Below are positions 9,308 to 17,705 of a DNA stretch of 64,000 nucleotides, one piece after another. Both the position numbers and the translations under genes were made by a program. Source of the DNA: JASLZO01 sp965247995 (lineage in GTDB: Bacteria > Chloroflexota > Dehalococcoidia > UBA6926); contig OZ252041.1 in the NCBI GenBank assembly GCA_965247995.1, positions 682,001 through 746,000 on the forward strand. Reading direction: 5' to 3'. How positions within the stretch are numbered: the stretch's first letter is position 1; each line of letters begins with the position of its first letter. The notes beneath the pieces are model-generated. The model did not search any database, was not told the DNA's origin, and worked only from the letters and a program-made list of their open reading frames with translations.

Positions 9308-9341
9308 GTGGGTCCTCAGCAAAGAGCATGCCAGGACCCAC
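9308..9341. other. Inverted repeat enclosing a start codon
   Basis: A perfect 9-base inverted repeat, GTGGGTCCT (9308-9316) and AGGACCCAC (9333-9341), with a 16-base loop. The loop holds the AAAGAGC ribosome-binding site and the ATG at 9328 of the next gene. It could be a terminator stem for the carbonic-anhydrase-like gene, although there is no T-tract, or a translational control hairpin. Confidence 0.5.
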
Positions 9342-10011
9342 CGTGAGACGCCCAGTCCTGCGCGCTTCTCTCATCGCACTGGTCATCGCCGGTGCAGGTG
9401 CCGCCCACGCGTGCGCATCGGCCTCGGCTCCAACGGGACCGCGATCGGCCGCCGCAACCCAGGCTCCTCTAGCATCACCTACGGCTATGCCGGAGGTAGT
9501 CCTCCAGCCGACTCCGCTTCGCAGGCCTGGCTCTCCTCGGTCCAACCCCACGCCCACAATAAGCCAAGCCAGCTTCCAACGGATCGAGGACCGCGAATGG
9601 CCCATCGTGGAAGAGCCGCCAACCGGCAGCGCCATCGTCCCACTGGACGCCGCCATGCAGGTGTACTTCGCCCGCCTCTATGAGGAATGGGACTGGGTTC
9701 TCAGCGAGCGACAACGCTACGACTCTGAGCTCTACGACCTCAATGCACTGGAGCGCCAAGGTCGGCTGAACCCGAGTCAGCGCGAGCGGCTCACCGAGCT
9801 CCGGAAACACTACGTGACCATCGACAACGTCACCCTGATGGTCGAAGCCGAGTTCAAACCCCCGAATGCCGTGTCCACCGTCATGACCAACCTCCGAATG
9901 GGCATCTGGGAAGTCACTTACGTCGGCAGTGGCATCTGGCGCGTTACCGACGGCGCTACCGGACTCCTCGAATACAGCGAACGGACCGAAGAAGGCCGCC
10001 GCATTCGCTGA
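9328..10011 (+). CDS. Secreted hypothetical protein
   Basis: Not recognised. The N-terminus has basic residues and a hydrophobic run (LRASLIALVIAGAGAAHA), fitting a Sec signal peptide. A cysteine follows at residue 29, but the preceding AHA is a poor lipobox. A Pro/Ala/Thr-rich stretch to about residue 90 looks disordered. The last 120 residues hold a charged, probably helical segment (LSERQRYDSELYDLNALERQ) and a beta-rich end (GIWEVTYVGSGIWRVTDGATG). 227 residues. A GTG six codons downstream (9343) is an alternative start outside the hairpin loop. It lies directly upstream of the SBP1 promoter, with no terminator visible. Confidence 0.65.
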   Translation: MPGPTVRRPVLRASLIALVIAGAGAAHACASASAPTGPRSAAATQAPLASPTAMPEVVLQPTPLRRPGSPRSNPTPTISQASFQRIEDREWPIVEEPPTGSAIVPLDAAMQVYFARLYEEWDWVLSERQRYDSELYDLNALERQGRLNPSQRERLTELRKHYVTIDNVTLMVEAEFKPPNAVSTVMTNLRMGIWEVTYVGSGIWRVTDGATGLLEYSERTEEGRRIR

Positions 10012-10064
10012 TTCCCTGACCCCGCCCCCCATCGCACGGCGAACTCGCCACTAGACCGTTCTCT

Positions 10065-10110
10065 CCCTCGTTACCCGAGGGTTGACACGCCAATATCGTC
10101 GCGAGATAGT
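10065..10110 (+). promoter_or_regulatory. SBP1 promoter with palindromic operator
   Basis: A perfect dyad CCCTCG-TTACC-CGAGGG (10065-10081) abuts a consensus -35 box TTGACA (10082-10087). After exactly 17 bases comes a -10-like GATAGT (10105-10110). The same layout recurs before SBP4 and, degenerated, before SBP2, SBP3 and SBP5. The position suggests an operator bound by a dedicated regulator; the regulator is not identified. Confidence 0.75.
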
Positions 10111-10155
10111 TTTGCTACCTGTATTCGGTGAAATAGGGGTAGAGGAGCACCAAAC

Positions 10156-12030
10156 ATGAAACATCGATGGCTACGGCTTGCATTCGGCCTCGCGGTCGGA
10201 GCAACCGTCGTACTGGCAGCCTGTGCGCCCGCCGAGGAAGACGAGGGTGGGGACACCGGAGACACCACAACTGGCCCACCGCCGGCGATGAACATCCCGT
10301 CATCCGCAGCGCCAAACCAGACCGACACGACGCCGGGTGGTACCACCGAGACGCCAACCGATACAACGTCGCCAGCGCCCGGGACACCAGAAACGCCAAC
10401 AACGGAAAAGCCAATGGAGGAGGCGTCGACCTCCGTCAGCGGCAAGCCGCTGGACCCTGACGCCGTCTACGGTGGCGTGCTCCAGCTAGGCTATACCCGT
10501 GAAGGTCCGACCTTCAGCTCGTGGGAAGAGGCCGCAGGGGTCGCCTTCTCGCAGGGTCACCCGGCCCACAACATGATCGCCCAGACACGCACGTGGGGCA
10601 CCCAAGACGACTACCGGAACCTCGTGTTCTTCGAGGTCCACCCTGACCTGGCCACCGGTTGGGAGGTCTCTGAAGACGGCCTCCAGTGGGTCTTCAACCT
10701 CCGCGACGGCGTCTCTTGGTCCGACGGCACTCCGTTCACCTGTACGGACGCCAAGTGGTCGTTTGACACCATTCGAACCGCTGAGGGCCTAAACCGCAGC
10801 CCGCGTGCCCTCGCGTTCAATACCGTCAAGGAGTCCGTTGACGACGGTTTCGTCTGCGCCGATGACCTCACGCTGATCGTGAACCACGACCGGCCGAAGG
10901 CTGCGTTCCTTGAAGTCATGTCCATGCCGTACCACTACATGCGGCCGAAGCACATCTACGAAGACAACTTCGACCTCATGCGCGATCAGCCAGCAAGCGT
11001 TGGCACGGGCCCCTTCTCGTTCGTTGATTGGCTCCCCGGCGAGAAGTACATCTGGGAGCGAAACGCCGACTACTGGGACCAGCCCCACCCGTACTTGGAC
11101 GGCATTGAATACACGCTTGGGACCAACACGTCGATCGACGCCGCGACGCGTGCAGGACGCATCCACATCAACACCGGCCTAACCGGCGGTCGCGCGGACA
11201 CCATCCTCCGTGAATGCACCCAGTGCGTCTTCTTCGATCGGAGCACGTGGTCCGGCTTCAACGCAGTCATGACCCACCACGCCCGACCGCCCTGGAACAC
11301 CCAGCCGATCAAGGACGCCATCTCCTACGCCATGGACCGAACCCGCATCGGACTCATCTCGGCGGACGGCTGGATGACCGCACCAACCGCGGGCCCCTTC
11401 TACCCCGGTGGTGCCTTCGACATGCCGGACGACGTACTGGCCGATATCCCCGGGTACGACTTCTCCGACCCCGACGGGAACAAGGACAAGGCTCGCCAGA
11501 TCCTCGCCGACCGAGGCTACGGACCCAATGAGTTGACAATCCCGTTCACCATCTGGAATGTCACGACCGTCGCCGCCACTGCCATCGTCATCCAAGAAGA
11601 GTTGGAGGCCGTCGGCTTCAGCGTCGAGCCAAATCTCTTAGAGACCGCGCGCGCCTACCAAGCCTGGAGTGACGGTGACTTCGATGTCGGACTCCACAGC
11701 TTCTGGGTTGCGGGATTGGACCCGGACATCGTCCTCTACGAGCACTTCTACACAGGGTCTGACCGGAACTACAACCGCTACTCGACCGCCGAGAGTGACC
11801 GCTTGATCGACGAGATGTCGGGGACCACTGATCCTGAACTCAGGAAGCAGCGGGCTTGGGACGTGGCAGAGGTCATCATGCGCGACCACGGCAAGCACAT
11901 CATCGGCTACGGTTCCAGCATGGCCGCAGTCCAGCCAGAGGTCGGTGGCTACATGTTCGCCATCAACTACCTCTACGGCTACGGCCCGTGGTACCGCTAC
12001 CAGCACGTCTACCTCACGGACGCCGGATAG
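10156..12030 (+). CDS. SBP1: ABC transporter substrate-binding lipoprotein, family 5
   Basis: Extracytoplasmic ligand receptor for a peptide/nickel-type ABC importer. It has a basic start, a hydrophobic helix and the lipobox LAAC with lipidated Cys23, then an acidic/Thr-Pro linker to about residue 94. The family-5 fold follows (LQWVFNLRDGVSWSDGTPFT, the SBP_bac_5 signature region; later VGTGPFSF and YAMDRTRIG). Four cysteines (in FTCTDAKW, FVCADD and the pair RECTQC) recur in all five paralogs and could form disulfides. Around the cleft it carries the DRSTWSGF variant shared with SBP3. TAGAGGAG precedes the ATG. It has its own promoter and terminator. 624 residues. The ligand is unknown. Confidence 0.93.
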   Translation: MKHRWLRLAFGLAVGATVVLAACAPAEEDEGGDTGDTTTGPPPAMNIPSSAAPNQTDTTPGGTTETPTDTTSPAPGTPETPTTEKPMEEASTSVSGKPLDPDAVYGGVLQLGYTREGPTFSSWEEAAGVAFSQGHPAHNMIAQTRTWGTQDDYRNLVFFEVHPDLATGWEVSEDGLQWVFNLRDGVSWSDGTPFTCTDAKWSFDTIRTAEGLNRSPRALAFNTVKESVDDGFVCADDLTLIVNHDRPKAAFLEVMSMPYHYMRPKHIYEDNFDLMRDQPASVGTGPFSFVDWLPGEKYIWERNADYWDQPHPYLDGIEYTLGTNTSIDAATRAGRIHINTGLTGGRADTILRECTQCVFFDRSTWSGFNAVMTHHARPPWNTQPIKDAISYAMDRTRIGLISADGWMTAPTAGPFYPGGAFDMPDDVLADIPGYDFSDPDGNKDKARQILADRGYGPNELTIPFTIWNVTTVAATAIVIQEELEAVGFSVEPNLLETARAYQAWSDGDFDVGLHSFWVAGLDPDIVLYEHFYTGSDRNYNRYSTAESDRLIDEMSGTTDPELRKQRAWDVAEVIMRDHGKHIIGYGSSMAAVQPEVGGYMFAINYLYGYGPWYRYQHVYLTDAG

Positions 12031-12065
12031 TCGTCTCGTAAACACGTAGACACGACTGAGACCCA

Positions 12066-12101
12066 AAGAGGCCGGTCCTCTGTTAGGAGGACCGGCCTCT
12101 T
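12066..12101 (+). terminator. Intrinsic terminator of SBP1
   Basis: Perfect 15-base stem AAGAGGCCGGTCCTC / GAGGACCGGCCTCTT with a 6-base loop, followed by TCTGTTGTG. Nearly the same stem sequence ends SBP4, so it was duplicated with the gene. Confidence 0.9.
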
Positions 12102-12155
12102 CTGTTGTGTGCCGCCGCGCAGGCGCTTGGTGGCACACCTCTTCCACGGACCGAA

Positions 12156-12201
12156 CCTCGCATCGCTAGGGATTGACACTGTTATGTCTCGGGAGCATAC
12201 G
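12156..12201 (+). promoter_or_regulatory. SBP2 promoter with imperfect operator
   Basis: CCTCG-CATCG-CTAGGG (one mismatch in the dyad) precedes TTGACA (12173-12178). After 17 bases comes CATACG (12196-12201), a weak -10. The GAACCTC start of the element is shared with the SBP3 and SBP5 upstream regions. Confidence 0.6.
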
Positions 12202-12341
12202 TACGTCATTGCACGGCGAAACGAACCCAAGGAGGGGTCCGTATCCAACCCTCGAAACGATCCGGATGGCTAAAGGCGGCCCTCGGCCTCGCCGTCGGGT
12301 CCGCAGCCGCAGTTGCTATCTGGATCGGCGTTCCCGCGGCG

Positions 12342-14030
12342 ATGCCAGGGCCCACGCCCCCCGACCAACGTCCGGCACGTCCGACTCCAACGCCGACAGC
12401 GGACAGACGCTTCAATTCCGAATACGAGCGCCCAACTTCAATCAGTGGCAAGCGCCTGGAGCCAGACGCCGCCTACGGTGGAGTCCTGCAGCTTGCGTAC
12501 ACGCAGGAAGGTCCGAGCTTCAACACCTGGGAAGCGACCGACGGCGTCGCCTTCTCCATGGGTCACCCCATCCACAACATGCTGGCCCAACCGCGGACCT
12601 GGGGCACCTTCGACGACTACGCCAACCTCGCGTTCTTCGAGATCTACCCGGACCTCGCCCATGAATGGGAGGTCTCCGAGAACGGCCTGGAGTGGATATT
12701 CAGGATTCGCGACGGCATCGTATGGTCCGACGGAATGTCGTTCACCTGCACCGACGCCAAGTGGTCATTCGACTCCATCCGCACCGGTGAAGGACTGAAC
12801 CGCAGCCCGCGTGCCCTCGCCTTCAACACCGTGAAGGCCGACCTGAACGACGGCTTCGTGTGCGCCGACGATCTCACGCTCGTCGTCAACCACGACCGCC
12901 CGAAGGCTGCCTTCCTCGAAGTCATGTCCATGCCGTACCACTACATGCGGCCCAAGCACATCTACGAGGGCAACACCGATCCCATGCGTGAGCAGCCGGC
13001 CCAAGTCGGCACCGGCCCGTTCTCGTTGGGCCAATGGCTCCCGGGCGAGAGCTACACTTTCGAGCGGAAGGACGACTACTGGAACCAGCCGTTCCCGTAC
13101 GTCGACCAAATTCACTACGTCTTCGGGACCAACGCCTCCAACGACGCCGCCTTCCGCGCTGGCCGCCTCGACATCTACCCTGGCATCAACGGTGGTCGTG
13201 CCGATACGCTCCTCCGTGAGTGTGACCAGTGTGTGTTCTTCGGACGCACCTTCGACTCCGGCTTCCAGGCCTTCATGACCCACCACCAGCGTCCGCCGTG
13301 GAATACGCCGGCGATTAAGGACGCCATGTCGTACGCCATGGACCGCATGCGGATCGGTCAGATCTCCGCAGACGGCTGGATGTCTGCGCCCACCGCAGGC
13401 CCGTTCTACCCGGGTGCCCCGTGGGACATGCCGGATGATGTCTTGGCCACAATCCCCGGCTACGACTTCAGTGACCCCGAAGGCAACAAGGCCAAGGCAC
13501 GCCAGATCCTCGCCGACGCTGGCTATGCCGAGGGTGAACTCGTCGTCCCGTTCACCGTTTGGAATGTCCCCGGGATCGCAGCAACTGCCGTCGTTATCCA
13601 GGAGGAGCTGGAAGCCGTCGGCTTCAACGTCGAGCCCAACCTCCTCGAGACTGCTCGCGCCTACCAGGCCTGGAGCGACGGTGACTTCGACACCGGCATT
13701 CACGGCTTCTGGGTTGCCGGTCTCGACCCGGACATCGTGCTCTACGAGCACTTCTACACTGGCTCGGACCGCAACTACAACCGCTACTCCAAGGTCGAAA
13801 CCGATCGCCTCATCGATGAGATGTCCGGCACCGTCGACCCCGAGCTGAGGAAGCAGAAGGCCTGGGACGTCGCCGAGATCATCCTCCGTGACCACGGCAA
13901 GCACATCATCGGTAACGGTTCCAGAATCGGTGGCATGCAACCCAACATCGGCGGGTACATGTACGCCATCAATTACCTCTACGGCTACGGCCCGTGGTAC
14001 CGCTACGAGCACGTCTACTTCACTGACTAG
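12342..14030 (+). CDS. SBP2: family-5 ABC substrate-binding protein with defective N-terminus
   Basis: Close paralog of SBP1 with the full mature domain (AAYGGVLQLAYTQEGPSF onward), ending at the same YGPWYRYEHVYF tail. The given start is the first canonical codon in frame, but the paralogous signal segment lies upstream: codons from 12243 read WLKAALGLAVGSAAAVAIW in the same frame. A strong AAGGAGG site (12229-12235) is spaced as if translation began at the ATC at 12243. No ATG, GTG or TTG lies in frame between the TGA at 12174 and 12342. The segment also has no lipobox cysteine, and the linker of SBP1/3/4 is nearly absent. Either an ATC start is used, the start was lost, or the base is an error. 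562 residues from this start. Its cleft variant (FGRTFDSGF, IYPGINGGR) groups with SBP4 and SBP5. Confidence 0.85.
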   Translation: MPGPTPPDQRPARPTPTPTADRRFNSEYERPTSISGKRLEPDAAYGGVLQLAYTQEGPSFNTWEATDGVAFSMGHPIHNMLAQPRTWGTFDDYANLAFFEIYPDLAHEWEVSENGLEWIFRIRDGIVWSDGMSFTCTDAKWSFDSIRTGEGLNRSPRALAFNTVKADLNDGFVCADDLTLVVNHDRPKAAFLEVMSMPYHYMRPKHIYEGNTDPMREQPAQVGTGPFSLGQWLPGESYTFERKDDYWNQPFPYVDQIHYVFGTNASNDAAFRAGRLDIYPGINGGRADTLLRECDQCVFFGRTFDSGFQAFMTHHQRPPWNTPAIKDAMSYAMDRMRIGQISADGWMSAPTAGPFYPGAPWDMPDDVLATIPGYDFSDPEGNKAKARQILADAGYAEGELVVPFTVWNVPGIAATAVVIQEELEAVGFNVEPNLLETARAYQAWSDGDFDTGIHGFWVAGLDPDIVLYEHFYTGSDRNYNRYSKVETDRLIDEMSGTVDPELRKQKAWDVAEIILRDHGKHIIGNGSRIGGMQPNIGGYMYAINYLYGYGPWYRYEHVYFTD

Positions 14031-14060
14031 CTCGGAGTCGTAGACACAGTTCCGGCTTGA

Positions 14061-14096
14061 GTGGGCCGGCCCCTCCGGATGGAAGGGCCGGCCCAC
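14061..14096 (+). terminator. Putative terminator of SBP2
   Basis: 12-base perfect stem GTGGGCCGGCCC / GGGCCGGCCCAC with a 12-base loop, 31 bases after the SBP2 stop. The T-tract is weak. The sequence differs from the SBP1/SBP4 stem. Confidence 0.65.
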
Positions 14097-14144
14097 ATCC
14101 ATGATTTGCAGCGGGAAGACAAGTCGGCGGTATACTCCCTCGCG

Positions 14145-17100
14145 ATGGTGCGCGTAGGGTCACGGCTCCTGTATGCGGCCCTGATCCTGGTCTGGGCGGC
14201 TGCCTCGTGCACCCGCGCGGACCCCTCCGCTCCAAGCGTCCCAGCGAGTCCTGCGACGCCGATCACCCGTGCCACTGCCGCAGACTCGACTGCCGCCCCG
14301 GCTCAGGCCGTACCCCATGACGCGCGCAGCGGCGATACCGTCGCGATGGTTTCCCAACCCCCCACGCCCGGACTTCCCGCCAGCCCGAATGGGCAACAAT
14401 GGGCCTCCCACCAGATCGACCTCCCGGCCGGGTCCCAGATCGCCGTTGACCTCAAGCCCGGCCAGTACGTCGGCCAGGCGACTGTCATCGGCCAACCAGG
14501 GACCGTCCCGCCCGGAAGCAACCTCGTCGTGTTTGATCAACAACTGGGCCGCATCGCGCGCATCGTCGCCGGACCCGCCGGAGAGTTCGACGCCACCGTC
14601 GACGCCCTCCCAGGCAGCCATGTCTTCGTCGGAATCGGCTTCGCCCCCGGCGACTCTGGCGTCCTCGTACCCACCCCGCCACGACCGTTCCCATACACCA
14701 TCGGAGCCGGACGGATGGAGGACGGCCCTGAGGGCGCCCCCTGGATACTCACGACCTCCCTCATATCTGACGAGCTCCGAAAGGGCGAGACCGTGCCGTT
14801 CGAAGGAACAATCGTCCTGCCATACGCCCCGTGGGTGGACCCGCCAGATGGCACGATGGAACTCCTCGCCACCATACTAATCGACGCCAACGGCCGCCAA
14901 GTCGGGTACGGCGCCGAGTTCGTCTCCTCCTTCCTCACCCCCACCGGACTCCCCATCGAACGCTCCGTCCTGGATCAAGTCGTCACCCGAAGCATCAGCA
15001 AGACGCTCGACGTCCATTGGAGGGTCAACGACGAAGGAACGTGGCTCGCCGATATCGCCGGCGAGATCACCATGCCGGCTTCCTGGGGCGACGGCCTCTA
15101 CCGCTTGACCGCCGAGCTCTCCCTGAACGACCGGTTCCAAGTCGACGGCGAATTCGCAGGCATCGGCCTCTGCTGCGAAGCGCCCGTTCGGAACGTCCTC
15201 GTAGGCGAAGTCCAGGCTCCACAACTCGCCGCCACACTATTTGCGGATGTCCTCGACGAGGGCAGCCGTGGCGGCGTCAAGCCGACCAGCCAGGAGAACT
15301 GGTTCGACGTCAGCGGACGCATCGCCATCAGACACGATCCTGTTATCCCCCGTGCCGACGCGGACGATCGAGCGTGGACCTATGACCTGGTCCCGTACCT
15401 CCCCATGCTCGGCGCGGTCAGCCGCCGTCCAGCGGCACTACCCCCCACCACGTTCGACTTCCCGACGAGCTCCCTGACCGTTCGCGTCCACCGGCCCGAC
15501 GGACGAACAGCTACCCTCGGACCCGCGCCACTCTCCCACCTTGAGTTCCGCGTCCCCCGGCCGCCAGCCTGCTACTCCGCCAACGAAATCTCAAGCGGCG
15601 GTTATCCCTCCGGCCTCGTCCGCATCGGAGCCCCACGTGAAGCATTCGCGTACCAGTTCCCAGTCGACGGTGACTACCGGATCGTGTTGGACGGAGCCTT
15701 GACCGACATGGACGGCGTCACTTACGACCTCTCAGGCGAATACCGCATCACGGTCGGACAACCGCTCAAACTCGGTTTGGGATTCCTACCGGGAACCCCC
15801 TTCCAAACCGGCAACCAAGTCCCGCTCACTGCCCAGATCTGGCCCGCAATGCCGGCTTCAGTCGAATTCTCCGCCCTCCACGTGGGACCCGACGGGACCC
15901 GCCGCGTCCAGCGATTCCACGGGACTGCGACCGACCACGGACGCTGGGACGCCGGCACTGAAGTCCTCGCTTTCGAGACCCCCGGCGAATACCGGATCGA
16001 CGTCGAGGCGCGCTACCAGGACCCGGAAGGCCGCCTGTGGGTCGGTCGCCTCCGGACCGGAAGCGTTATATTCCCGCTGGACTCAGAAATCGCCGCCCAC
16101 GGAAGACGCGCCATCGGCACCCAACGCCAGTGGTTCTTCCGCCCCGACTTCGATCCCCCTATCGACCTCTACGGCACCGACTCCGGCTACAACATCGTTG
16201 GCGATGGCCTCATGTGGCCCCCATTCGCGAACGGAGACATCCAGTGGGGCGTCACGGAGGACCGCAACGACAACGCCATTGCCTTCCGTGGAGGGGTTCA
16301 GGTCCTGGCCGCGGACTCTCGTCTCGCAAGCGCCGCGGCGCAACAGGCGCTCAGCTTCGCCGTTCCCCTCTTCGACGGCCTCTCCGTTCAAGACCAGATC
16401 GCCATCGGCCAGATGCCCCTCGTCACCTACGCGGACGCCGCCTCGGGCCTCCCCGGCACGCACCCGGACGAGATCAGCCTGTGGGCCTACCTCTATAGCT
16501 CCGCCCAGCGCCCCGACGTCCGCGTCCGCGAGCTCATTCAAGGCTCCGAAGTCGTCGACACCTACTGGCTCTTCGACGACCCCTACTACCTCCAGACCGG
16601 CGTCGGCCCGGAGGGCGACCTCCCTACCGACTACAAGTTCCTCTATACCGCTGCCGTCATCCACGACCGGAAGACCGGCGAGGCTGCTTATGCTGCCCAC
16701 GGCTCCCTTTGGGTGCTGACCCCAGACGATGACTCCCTCGGCGCGCGTGTCTTCCCGCCCTTCCGCGGCGCCGCCGGCGGCCCGGACGGAGGACCGCTCT
16801 TCAGCGTCCACGGTCGGGAGGTGGACCAGTTCTTCCTTCCCATCGGCGTCCGCCCCAGCTCTGTCTTGCAGGTAGGTGAGTCCTTCCGGATGGCCGGCCC
16901 CGTCGCCCCAACGCTCCCCAGCCTCCTCCAGTACACCGTCACCGCCCCGTCCGGTGCCCAACGCCACTTCGAAGGCCGCGCCAACCCCATCGGCTTCTTC
17001 TACCGCGCCGAACAAGACTTTGTGATCGACGAACCCGGCGTCTGGACCGTCGAGGTTCACCTCACCCATGACGGACCAACCAGTCCTGGCCCTGTGGGAC

Positions 17101-17546
17101 CCCCGTTCCCTACTGGCGGTATCCTCTCGCCGGACCTGTCCACCTACCGCTTCGTCGCCACCGACAACAACACCCTGCCGCTCTCCGTCACCACGGACCT
17201 CCAGAAAGTCTCACCATCGTCGTGGCTCTGTCACAACGTCAAGGAGGCAACCTTCGAGGCGCAACTCCCCGCCGGAGCCGACGCCGAGACGGCATTTGTC
17301 AGCGTCTCCATCCCCGGGACCGTGCTCGTCGAATCCAACCTGCCGGTCGTCGATCGCACGGTCCAGTGGCGCCTAGACGCCGTCGCACTCAGCAGCCTGG
17401 CCGAGAGCTTCGACGTCGACCGCGGCATCGGGGACCTCATCACCATCACCTTCCACGTCGATGGTCTCCTAAACGGTCAGCCCGCCCGCTGGGTCGGACG
17501 GATCTTCACCGCCGGTACCCGGGTATTGACTCCACCCACCCTCTGA
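14145..17546 (+). CDS. Large lipoprotein of unknown family (1,133 aa)
   Basis: Not recognised. The frame opens at 14061, but the ATG at 14145 is chosen because MVRVGSRLLYAALILVWAAASC is a lipoprotein signal ending in an AASC lipobox. A TATACT hexamer lies eight bases before it with no ribosome-binding site, so the transcript may be leaderless. After a Pro/Ala/Thr linker (to about residue 90) the protein is a long beta-rich chain with repeated immunoglobulin-like phrases such as GDYRIVLDGALTD, PGEYRIDVEARYQDPEG and PGVWTVEVHLTHDG. This suggests a string of beta-sandwich domains outside the membrane. It sits among the SBP genes and ends 159 bases before SBP3 with no clear terminator. It may be a surface partner of the transporter, which is inference from position only. 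Confidence 0.8.
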   Translation: MVRVGSRLLYAALILVWAAASCTRADPSAPSVPASPATPITRATAADSTAAPAQAVPHDARSGDTVAMVSQPPTPGLPASPNGQQWASHQIDLPAGSQIAVDLKPGQYVGQATVIGQPGTVPPGSNLVVFDQQLGRIARIVAGPAGEFDATVDALPGSHVFVGIGFAPGDSGVLVPTPPRPFPYTIGAGRMEDGPEGAPWILTTSLISDELRKGETVPFEGTIVLPYAPWVDPPDGTMELLATILIDANGRQVGYGAEFVSSFLTPTGLPIERSVLDQVVTRSISKTLDVHWRVNDEGTWLADIAGEITMPASWGDGLYRLTAELSLNDRFQVDGEFAGIGLCCEAPVRNVLVGEVQAPQLAATLFADVLDEGSRGGVKPTSQENWFDVSGRIAIRHDPVIPRADADDRAWTYDLVPYLPMLGAVSRRPAALPPTTFDFPTSSLTVRVHRPDGRTATLGPAPLSHLEFRVPRPPACYSANEISSGGYPSGLVRIGAPREAFAYQFPVDGDYRIVLDGALTDMDGVTYDLSGEYRITVGQPLKLGLGFLPGTPFQTGNQVPLTAQIWPAMPASVEFSALHVGPDGTRRVQRFHGTATDHGRWDAGTEVLAFETPGEYRIDVEARYQDPEGRLWVGRLRTGSVIFPLDSEIAAHGRRAIGTQRQWFFRPDFDPPIDLYGTDSGYNIVGDGLMWPPFANGDIQWGVTEDRNDNAIAFRGGVQVLAADSRLASAAAQQALSFAVPLFDGLSVQDQIAIGQMPLVTYADAASGLPGTHPDEISLWAYLYSSAQRPDVRVRELIQGSEVVDTYWLFDDPYYLQTGVGPEGDLPTDYKFLYTAAVIHDRKTGEAAYAAHGSLWVLTPDDDSLGARVFPPFRGAAGGPDGGPLFSVHGREVDQFFLPIGVRPSSVLQVGESFRMAGPVAPTLPSLLQYTVTAPSGAQRHFEGRANPIGFFYRAEQDFVIDEPGVWTVEVHLTHDGPTSPGPVGPPFPTGGILSPDLSTYRFVATDNNTLPLSVTTDLQKVSPSSWLCHNVKEATFEAQLPAGADAETAFVSVSIPGTVLVESNLPVVDRTVQWRLDAVALSSLAESFDVDRGIGDLITITFHVDGLLNGQPARWVGRIFTAGTRVLTPPTL

Positions 17547-17614
17547 CGTCCCAAAATCCCCAGTCCCCGCGGGCCCTCTCATCCGTTTCTTGAACGTCCT
17601 CTTCGCGCCGCCGG

Positions 17615-17664
17615 AACCTCGTGGTACCAGAGAAGTTGACACCCGGCTACCGGTCGGACATAGT
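17615..17664 (+). promoter_or_regulatory. SBP3 promoter with half operator
   Basis: TTGACA (17636-17641), 17 bases, CATAGT (17659-17664): same spacing as SBP1 and SBP4. Upstream, AACCTCG keeps the left half of the shared dyad; the right half is not conserved. A different near-palindrome centred on TGGTACCA lies there instead. Confidence 0.65.
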
Positions 17665-17705
17665 GGCGTTGCAATTGCCGAGTCAGAACAAGGGGGATTT
17701 GGCTC

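Noticed and set aside
12765..14102. 445-residue minus-strand open frame over SBP2
   Set aside because: Shadow of the coding strand at high GC; Val/Asp/Gly-rich, no motif, and similar shadows lie over SBP3 (17985-19349) and SBP4 (20786-21952) because those genes are paralogs.
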